Virus record (IMG/VR): IMGVR_UViG_3300040816_001455
Location: 1-23,154 of that record
DNA from: a virus
Reading direction: 5' to 3' (one strand)
Length of the DNA: 23,154 bases
Shown: positions 19,016 through 23,154 of the stretch, one piece after another
Layout: the number at the start of each line of letters is the position of its first letter
Position numbering within the stretch: the stretch's first letter is position 1
Position numbers and translations under genes: made by a program
The notes under the pieces: generated by a model
What the model was told of the DNA's origin: nothing
The model's database searches: none
Seen by the model: the letters and a program-made list of their open reading frames with translations, nothing else

Positions 19016-20061
19016 TGGCAGGATACAAGAAACCACCTAAAGATAGTCAGTTTAAAAAAGGCAAATCTGGTAACCCAAAAGGGAGACCTAAGGGAAGTAA
19101 GAATAAAGAAAGTATAGCAGAAAGCATTAGTAAAGAGTTTTCTTCAAAAATTAATTTAAAAAATGGGGAAACTATAAGCAAAATGGATGCAGCAATAAAA
19201 AACTTTTCTAATAATATGCTTAAATCAAATAAATTGCATGAATTATCAAAAGGAATAGATATACTTCGTAAAATTGAGGAAGACAATAAACAAACTAAGC
19301 TTGCTCTAGAGTTTACAGGAAAAATAATAGATGAAAAGTATTTAGATGAAGAAGATGTTAGCAATTTTGCAAAAGGTAAAAAAGACCCTAAATTTAATTA
19401 TCCAGAAGGTGTGCATAAACTATATCATCGAGAAAACTCTAAACATATAATGGCATTGGACGCTGTAAGAAAGAATCAAACTTTAGGTAATATTTACGAA
19501 TATATAAATAAAGTTAGCGATATTAATTCATTAATAACTCAGGCAAATAATGAAATGACTTTCTGGTCTCATGTTGAAGAAGATATTTTGCCTAATTTTA
19601 ACCTTAATAAAAAAGAAAAAAGCGAAGTTATTTCTATTCTTGCTGAAACTAGAGAGTTCCCTAAAGCCGACATAAATGTATTAATGACATTATATCAAGT
19701 TTTAAGTGTAGAAAATAATAATCTTAAATGTTATATGTTTTTAGAAAGGGATAGATTAATCGCATCTAACTATTATTATGAAAATGAACAGGCTTATTTA
19801 GAAAGAAACTATATTAATGAAGCCTTAAAAGAAGATCCTAATTTTACTAGAAAAGAATTAGAGCTTGCGAATAATAAGCTTAAAAATTCATATCATACTT
19901 TTACTAATGAAGAAAATACTTACAAATTCTTAGAACTAAAAGATGTTATGACAGATGGAGAACTAGAGCTATTATCAAACTGGCTCAATAATAGCAACGA
20001 TAAGAAAGATTTAGTTACTTATGGTGATGCTATTGATAAAATAGAACAAAAGTACGGATAA
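19015..20061 (+). CDS. DUF5681 domain protein
   Basis: 348 residues. The N-terminal 30 residues (FKKGKSGNPKGRPKGSKNK) are the lysine/glycine-rich DUF5681 signature, a likely nucleic-acid-binding tail. The rest is charged and mostly helical, without motifs I recognise. It starts in a TAATG overlap with the methyltransferase gene behind a GAGGAG ribosome site, so the two are co-translated. DUF5681 proteins typically lie next to ParB-methyltransferases and terminase genes in phages and integrated elements; no terminase is present here, so this pair may be a remnant or a stand-alone cargo module. Function unknown. Confidence 0.75.
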   Translation: MAGYKKPPKDSQFKKGKSGNPKGRPKGSKNKESIAESISKEFSSKINLKNGETISKMDAAIKNFSNNMLKSNKLHELSKGIDILRKIEEDNKQTKLALEFTGKIIDEKYLDEEDVSNFAKGKKDPKFNYPEGVHKLYHRENSKHIMALDAVRKNQTLGNIYEYINKVSDINSLITQANNEMTFWSHVEEDILPNFNLNKKEKSEVISILAETREFPKADINVLMTLYQVLSVENNNLKCYMFLERDRLIASNYYYENEQAYLERNYINEALKEDPNFTRKELELANNKLKNSYHTFTNEENTYKFLELKDVMTDGELELLSNWLNNSNDKKDLVTYGDAIDKIEQKYG

Positions 20062-20090
20062 AAAATAGAGCGATTTATGCTCTATTTTTT
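20061..20090. terminator. Bidirectional rho-independent terminator
   Basis: The 11-bp stem AAAAATAGAGC (20061-20071) and GCTCTATTTTT (20079-20089) has a 7-base loop, with A and T runs at the outer ends. It can end both the DUF5681 transcript and the converging HNH-endonuclease transcript. Confidence 0.85.
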
Positions 20091-20116
20091 ATTATTAAGG
20101 TCTTACATATGGATTA

Positions 20117-21277
20117 CTAGTTTATATAAAAGCTTAATAAATCATCATACTCAATTAATAAGCCTGAACTTTTTAACTCATCTTTTTTCTGTTGCCATAA
20201 CACTTTCAGAATCTTTTCAATTTCATCTACATTTCCGTTATGTATAGCTTTATGACAATTAGGACATAGTACAGTGATGTTTTGAGGAATATCTAAGGAG
20301 ATATCAAACTGAGATTGAGCGGATGTTGGTATTAAATGATGTGCTTCCATATAAGGATTATTTTGCCTATTTAGGAAACTACTGTGGTCATTGTCACAAT
20401 CACATTTATATTCATTTTTTATAATTATGGCTTTTGATAAAGTAGGATTTCTTTTTAATTTTAGTTTTTTATTAGAAGTGCTGTAACTTATAGGTTTAAA
20501 ATAATTTTCTAAAAACTCGTTTATTTCTTCTTTCTTTATTGGTTCAAAAGAATTTAAGTTTTTATTAAATTTTTCGTCTTCTAATAAATCTTTGTCACTA
20601 TCAAAGTATACTGATTCAGAGAAAAACTCTTTAGTATAAACATCTTGTAAAGAGTTACCAGAATCATCTTTCCATAGCTCTAGACCTTTTGAAATCTCTC
20701 CTAAAACTAAAGATATAGCTTCTATAGGAGAGTCAAAAATAATATCTTTGACAAAAATATAATCATTATCTTGTTTCTTAATTATACCTTTAGATTTTAA
20801 ATTTTCAAATTGATTAAGAAGTTCTGGAGTATTAGTTTTATTAAGGTTACAGTTAGAACCTTTAAAAACTATAAATCTATTTCCACCTATATAACGTCCA
20901 GATGCATTCAAATTTTTGCTATTATAATAAAATTTTGTATCAAAATATTGTTGTCCTAATAAACTTTCTAAAGCATTCATAACTTCTGGTTTTAATATCC
21001 AAAATTTATTATTTAGCTTGTCTACCCCATAATTACACAAGATATCAGACCATAACTTACCTTTTTCAATATTATAATACTTAGCTATTTTTTTTGAGGG
21101 CCTGGACATTTTCTGGTTGATTGCTGCACACCAACCATCATGACCTAAAGAGTAAGATAAAAGAGAAGATTTAGCTACACCCTGATATTCTTTATAGAAA
21201 AACTCTAAAAAGGCGAGGTCATTTTCATTTATTAATTCATTATTTTTTAAAATTTCTGAGAAGTTTAAATTATACAA
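20117..21277 (-). CDS. HNH endonuclease with DUF4357-like domain
   Basis: 386 residues in three parts. Residues 1-115 have no family I recognise. Residues about 131-215 resemble DUF4357: FIVFKGSNC, a Gly-Ile-Ile segment, then FDSPIEAISLVLGEISKGLELWKDD and a terminal LQDVY. Residues 288-350 form a zinc-finger HNH nuclease: C292/C294 (KCDCDNDH), EAHHLIP (311-317) with catalytic H313/H314, NITVLCPNCHKAIH (333-346) with C338 and C341. DUF4357 occurs in several restriction-type nucleases. A role in cutting foreign or modified DNA is likely but inferred; a homing-type nuclease is an alternative. The AAGGAG ribosome site is 12 bases before the chosen ATG and is partly inside a 12-bp hairpin. An in-frame ATG at 21289 lies too close to that site. 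Confidence 0.8.
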   Translation of the reverse strand: MYNLNFSEILKNNELINENDLAFLEFFYKEYQGVAKSSLLSYSLGHDGWCAAINQKMSRPSKKIAKYYNIEKGKLWSDILCNYGVDKLNNKFWILKPEVMNALESLLGQQYFDTKFYYNSKNLNASGRYIGGNRFIVFKGSNCNLNKTNTPELLNQFENLKSKGIIKKQDNDYIFVKDIIFDSPIEAISLVLGEISKGLELWKDDSGNSLQDVYTKEFFSESVYFDSDKDLLEDEKFNKNLNSFEPIKKEEINEFLENYFKPISYSTSNKKLKLKRNPTLSKAIIIKNEYKCDCDNDHSSFLNRQNNPYMEAHHLIPTSAQSQFDISLDIPQNITVLCPNCHKAIHNGNVDEIEKILKVLWQQKKDELKSSGLLIEYDDLLSFYIN

Positions 21278-21287
21278 TATTTCATCT

Positions 21288-21324
21288 CCTTATTTTAGAT
21301 TAATTTTTTACTTCTAAAATAAGG
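21288..21324. promoter_or_regulatory. Perfect 12-bp inverted repeat at the HNH/ncRNA divergence
   Basis: CCTTATTTTAGA (21288-21299) is exactly inverted at 21313-21324 with a 13-base loop. In the HNH transcript the stem would bury four bases (AAGG) of the AAGGAG ribosome site. As DNA it could be an operator: a TAAAAT -10-like hexamer at 21315-21320 would start a plus-strand transcript near 21327, where the structured block begins. Confidence 0.6.
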
Positions 21325-21329
21325 TAAGA

Positions 21330-21580
21330 ACCGGGGGCTCGAAAAACTGTCACACAAGGAAACCAGCCGCATAAACTTTTAAGCCGTAAAGCTCTGGACA
21401 TGGAATATGCACCCCGGTAGGATAATTCTTTAAAATACTTATAAAATATTAATAATCAGCCTATAAATAAAATAGACTAAAATTATGTACCGGGATAACG
21501 GTTCGGTAATAAACCAGATGACTGGTTGTCCCGGACATTATCCTTGTTATGAAAGTGGTTTTCGAGGCCACGGGCTCCCT
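21330..21580 (+). ncRNA. Candidate structured noncoding RNA (unrecognised family)
   Basis: No gene occupies 21278-21725. Within it the outer parts of 21330-21580 are much richer in G and C than anything nearby and dense in complementary segments. A closing helix pairs GGGGGCTC (21333-21340) with GGGCTCCC (21572-21579), 8 pairs including two G-U. Inside it GGATAAT (21420-21426) pairs with ATTATCC (21537-21543). CCGGGA (21490-21495) pairs with TCCCGG (21529-21534) and encloses the hairpin AACCAG-ATGA-CTGGTT (21512-21527). GTGG (21555-21558) pairs with CCAC (21568-21571). ACCGGGG (21330-21336) can instead pair with CCCCGGT (21412-21418), which excludes the closing helix. Bases 21427-21487 are an AT-rich linker. 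The strand is assigned because the block lies upstream of, and on the same strand as, DUF2924. It matches no RNA family I can name. Confidence 0.55.
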
Positions 21581-21587
21581 ACTTAAG

Positions 21588-21630
21588 AAGCTTGAGTTTA
21601 TTTTAAAATAATAAAGCTTGATAGTCAAGC
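21588..21630 (+). repeat. Direct AAGCTTGA repeats sharing one inverted partner
   Basis: AAGCTTGA occurs at 21588-21595 and 21614-21621. TCAAGC (21625-21630) can pair with either copy, giving two mutually exclusive hairpins between the structured block and the DUF2924 leader. There is no U-run after it, so it is not a standard terminator. Confidence 0.45.
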
Positions 21631-21648
21631 ACAATAGATAATAAGTCA

Positions 21649-21717
21649 CTTTTAGTTATATTTAACTGGACTTACTACCAACTGTAAGCGTTACTGTTAT
21701 TGTAACTAAAAGAAAGG
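21649..21717 (+). promoter_or_regulatory. Leader with alternative hairpins before DUF2924
   Basis: CTTTTAGTTA (21649-21658) is exactly inverted at 21703-21712, one base before the AAAGG ribosome site (21713-21717). Inside the loop CTTAC/GTAAG (21671-21675 and 21684-21688) and GTTAC/GTAAC (21690-21694 and 21702-21706) form smaller hairpins. The second of these shares bases with the outer stem, so only one can form at a time. This could set translation of DUF2924 and the integrase, or be a binding or recombination site. Confidence 0.5.
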
Positions 21718-21725
21718 TTAATATT

Positions 21726-22163
21726 ATGGCTAAACGACTGAAGCAACTTAAAAGCTTAGATAAATTACATAAGCTAAGTCAAACAGAACTTAAAATTATA
21801 TGGGAGAATGAGTTTAAAACAACTCCACCAAGTAATATGAAAGCTCTTTTAAGACCACTATCTTATAAATATCAAGAAATAACAATTGATAAACTCAGTA
21901 AAATTTCAAAAAAACGAATTACTTATTATATAAGAATGTTAGATGGTGGAATAAAAAAGAAAAGCCCCAATAAAATTCAAGTTAAAGATGGCACAGTCTT
22001 TAAGAAAACTTACAAAAACAAAGAGCATACCGTACTATTTTCTAATAATAAATATCTTTATAATAATAAAGAATATCGCTCGCTATCAGCAATAGCTAAT
22101 GAAATAACAGGTAGCATAACTAGCGGAATTAAGTTCTTTGGAATAACAAGGAGGAAAGCATAA
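21726..22163 (+). CDS. DUF2924 protein, recombinase-associated
   Basis: 145 residues with the full DUF2924 pattern: an N-terminal LSQTELKIIWENEF.TTPP helix region, the PLSYKYQE segment (about 44-51), a central HTVLFSNNKYLYNNKEY region, and the C-terminal SLSAIANEITGSITSGIKFFGI (about 118-139) in which the usual tryptophan is replaced. This family is nearly always found directly upstream of a large serine recombinase in Alphaproteobacteria, and here the two genes overlap at TAATG. A role as a DNA-binding accessory or directionality factor is plausible but unproven. It has an AAAGG ribosome site 8 bases before the ATG. Confidence 0.85.
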   Translation: MAKRLKQLKSLDKLHKLSQTELKIIWENEFKTTPPSNMKALLRPLSYKYQEITIDKLSKISKKRITYYIRMLDGGIKKKSPNKIQVKDGTVFKKTYKNKEHTVLFSNNKYLYNNKEYRSLSAIANEITGSITSGIKFFGITRRKA

Positions 22164-23154
22164 TGAGCGTAAAATGTGCAGTATATATCAGAAAATCTAC
22201 AGAGAAAGGCTTAGACCAGAATTTCAACTCTTTACATAACCAAGAAGAGGCCTGTAAAAATTATATTTTATCGCAAACTTTTAATAATTGGGAATATTAC
22301 AAAACATTTGAAGATGCTGCAATAAGTGGTGGAACGACTAATCGTCCAGCACTACAGCAAATGATATCAGAAATTAAAGCAGATAAAATAAATACTGTTA
22401 TAGTTTACAAAGTTGATAGACTTTCAAGAACAATTGTAGACTTCCATAATATTATGAAAATATTAGAAGAATATAACTGTAACTTTGTATCAATAACTCA
22501 ATCCTTTGATACATCAAACTCCATGGGTAAGTTAACATTGAATATGTTGCTATCATTTGCTCAATTTGAGAGAGAAGTCTCCGCAGAAAGAGTAAGAGAT
22601 AAAGTTGCATCATCAAAACAAAAAGGATACTGGATGGGTGGAGTTGCCCCTATTGGATATGACACAATAAATAAAGAATTAACTATTAATGAAAAAGACT
22701 CTGAGCTAGTTAGACTTATTTTTAATAAATACATAGAATTAAAATCAATATATTTATTAAAAGATTGGCTTGATGAACACCACTACAAAACTAAAATAAA
22801 AATAACTAAAACAGGTAAAAAAACTGGAGGGAAGCCATTTAATACATCTCATCTTCATCAAATGTTAAATAATCCAACATATATTGGTAAAATTAAACAT
22901 TTAGATAATGTTTATAAAGGTAGACATGAACCAATTATCTCAAAGGAAATTTGGGATAATGTACAAAAAATATTATTATCAAATTCAAATAAAATTAAAA
23001 ACAAAGGTAAGAAAAAGCATTCTCAATCATATTTATTAAAAGATCTGGCCTACTATCAAGATAAAAAATTAATGTATACCTATTCAAAAAAAGAAACATA
23101 CACTAATTACTACTATGTTTATGATAAGGTAAATTATATCAATGCCCACTATCT
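22163..23154 (+). CDS. Large serine recombinase/integrase (3' partial)
   Basis: The reading frame from the ATG at 22163 is open to the right edge, so the 330 residues seen are only the N-terminal part. The catalytic domain has YIRKST with nucleophile S12 and R10, VYKVDRLSR (about 79-87), and FAQFERE followed by SAERVRDK. A recombinase domain (about 165-270) includes GGVAPIGY, the KPFNTSHLHQMLNNPTYIGKI segment and the start of a zinc-ribbon-like region. Large serine recombinases integrate and excise phages and mobile elements between short attP and attB sites. An ideal AAGGAGG site stands 8 bases before the start, and translation is coupled to DUF2924 through the TAATG overlap. The catalytic residues are intact, so it is probably active. 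Confidence 0.92.
   Translation, partial: MSVKCAVYIRKSTEKGLDQNFNSLHNQEEACKNYILSQTFNNWEYYKTFEDAAISGGTTNRPALQQMISEIKADKINTVIVYKVDRLSRTIVDFHNIMKILEEYNCNFVSITQSFDTSNSMGKLTLNMLLSFAQFEREVSAERVRDKVASSKQKGYWMGGVAPIGYDTINKELTINEKDSELVRLIFNKYIELKSIYLLKDWLDEHHYKTKIKITKTGKKTGGKPFNTSHLHQMLNNPTYIGKIKHLDNVYKGRHEPIISKEIWDNVQKILLSNSNKIKNKGKKKHSQSYLLKDLAYYQDKKLMYTYSKKETYTNYYYVYDKVNYINAHY

Larger units (their letters stand above)
17627..23154. mobile_element. Probable integrated element end (integration module plus cargo)
   Basis: A serine integrase, DUF2924, a phage-type ParB-methyltransferase/DUF5681 pair and an HNH nuclease lie together next to a restriction island. No terminal attachment repeats can be identified inside the window, and the left limit is unknown; it may extend to include the hsd operon. 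Confidence 0.35.

Noticed and set aside
20117-21277. IscB/HEARO-type RNA-guided nuclease, suggested by an HNH motif next to a structured RNA.
   Set aside because: No RuvC-like segments or arginine-rich bridge helix are visible; the HNH is C-terminal and preceded by a DUF4357-like domain.
21345-21425. Similarity to the c-di-GMP-I (GEMM) riboswitch: GTCACACAAGGAAACC, CGTAAAGC and GCACCCCGGTAGG resemble its conserved blocks.
   Set aside because: The 3' half of the closing helix, the GCGGGG segment and the GNRA-capped second helix are absent, and the downstream gene is not a usual target. The match is probably chance, though a covariance search would settle it.
21330-21580. tmRNA, including the permuted alphaproteobacterial form, because of the acceptor-like 8-bp closing helix and a 3' hairpin just before it.
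   Set aside because: There is no tag reading frame, no proper T-loop, no CCA, and no TCGAC start block. The arm order is that of an unpermuted molecule, but the length is too short.
21330-21580. Retron noncoding RNA, suggested by the outer inverted repeats enclosing hairpins.
   Set aside because: No reverse transcriptase gene is present anywhere near it.
21461-21649. Minus-strand 62-residue reading frame across the structured RNA block.
   Set aside because: It has no recognisable domain or good ribosome site, and it covers paired RNA segments, so it is most likely a chance frame.

Overview
The window is AT-rich throughout, apart from one short GC-richer island, and reads as a low-GC proteobacterial chromosome. 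The pairing of a DUF2924 gene with a large serine recombinase at the right end is typical of Alphaproteobacteria. That placement is inferred from gene families; there is no rRNA or tRNA here to confirm it.

Left part (1-9638). A truncated membrane protein with a drug/metabolite-transporter-like half and a shortened, probably inactive GGDEF domain ends at a bidirectional terminator. From the other side a tight six-gene minus-strand operon runs into the same terminator: UDP-glucuronate decarboxylase, GT2, SAM methyltransferase, GT2, GT8 and an MsbA-type ABC exporter. A fourth glycosyltransferase (GT2) sits upstream behind its own gap. Together they look like a locus that makes, methylates and exports a surface glycan or glycolipid containing xylose or a related pentose.

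Middle part (9792-17554). This is a complete type I restriction-modification operon of the EcoR124/EcoprrI (type IC) kind, in the order hsdM-hsdS-prrC-hsdR, all on the minus strand. The gene between hsdS and hsdR encodes a PrrC-like anticodon nuclease whose Arg/Glu/His triad is intact and spaced exactly as in E. coli PrrC. HsdS carries the tandem four-residue TAEL spacer repeats known to alter target spacing. HsdR has catalytic residues at nearly the same positions as EcoR124I. Upstream lies a LexA/S24-type self-cleaving repressor. Its consensus promoter and the hsd promoter are both overlapped by perfect palindromes, which suggests damage-responsive control of restriction and of the tRNA-cleaving back-up.

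Right part (17627-23154). A plus-strand ParB-domain DNA methyltransferase and a DUF5681 protein, a phage-like pair, end at a bidirectional terminator. On the minus strand is a DUF4357 plus HNH endonuclease. After it comes a 448-base gene-free stretch containing a GC-richer, strongly self-complementary block (about 21330-21580) that looks like an uncharacterised structured RNA, and then a second set of alternative hairpins. These lead into DUF2924 and the large serine recombinase, which runs off the window. This end looks like the integration module of a mobile element that carries defence-type genes.
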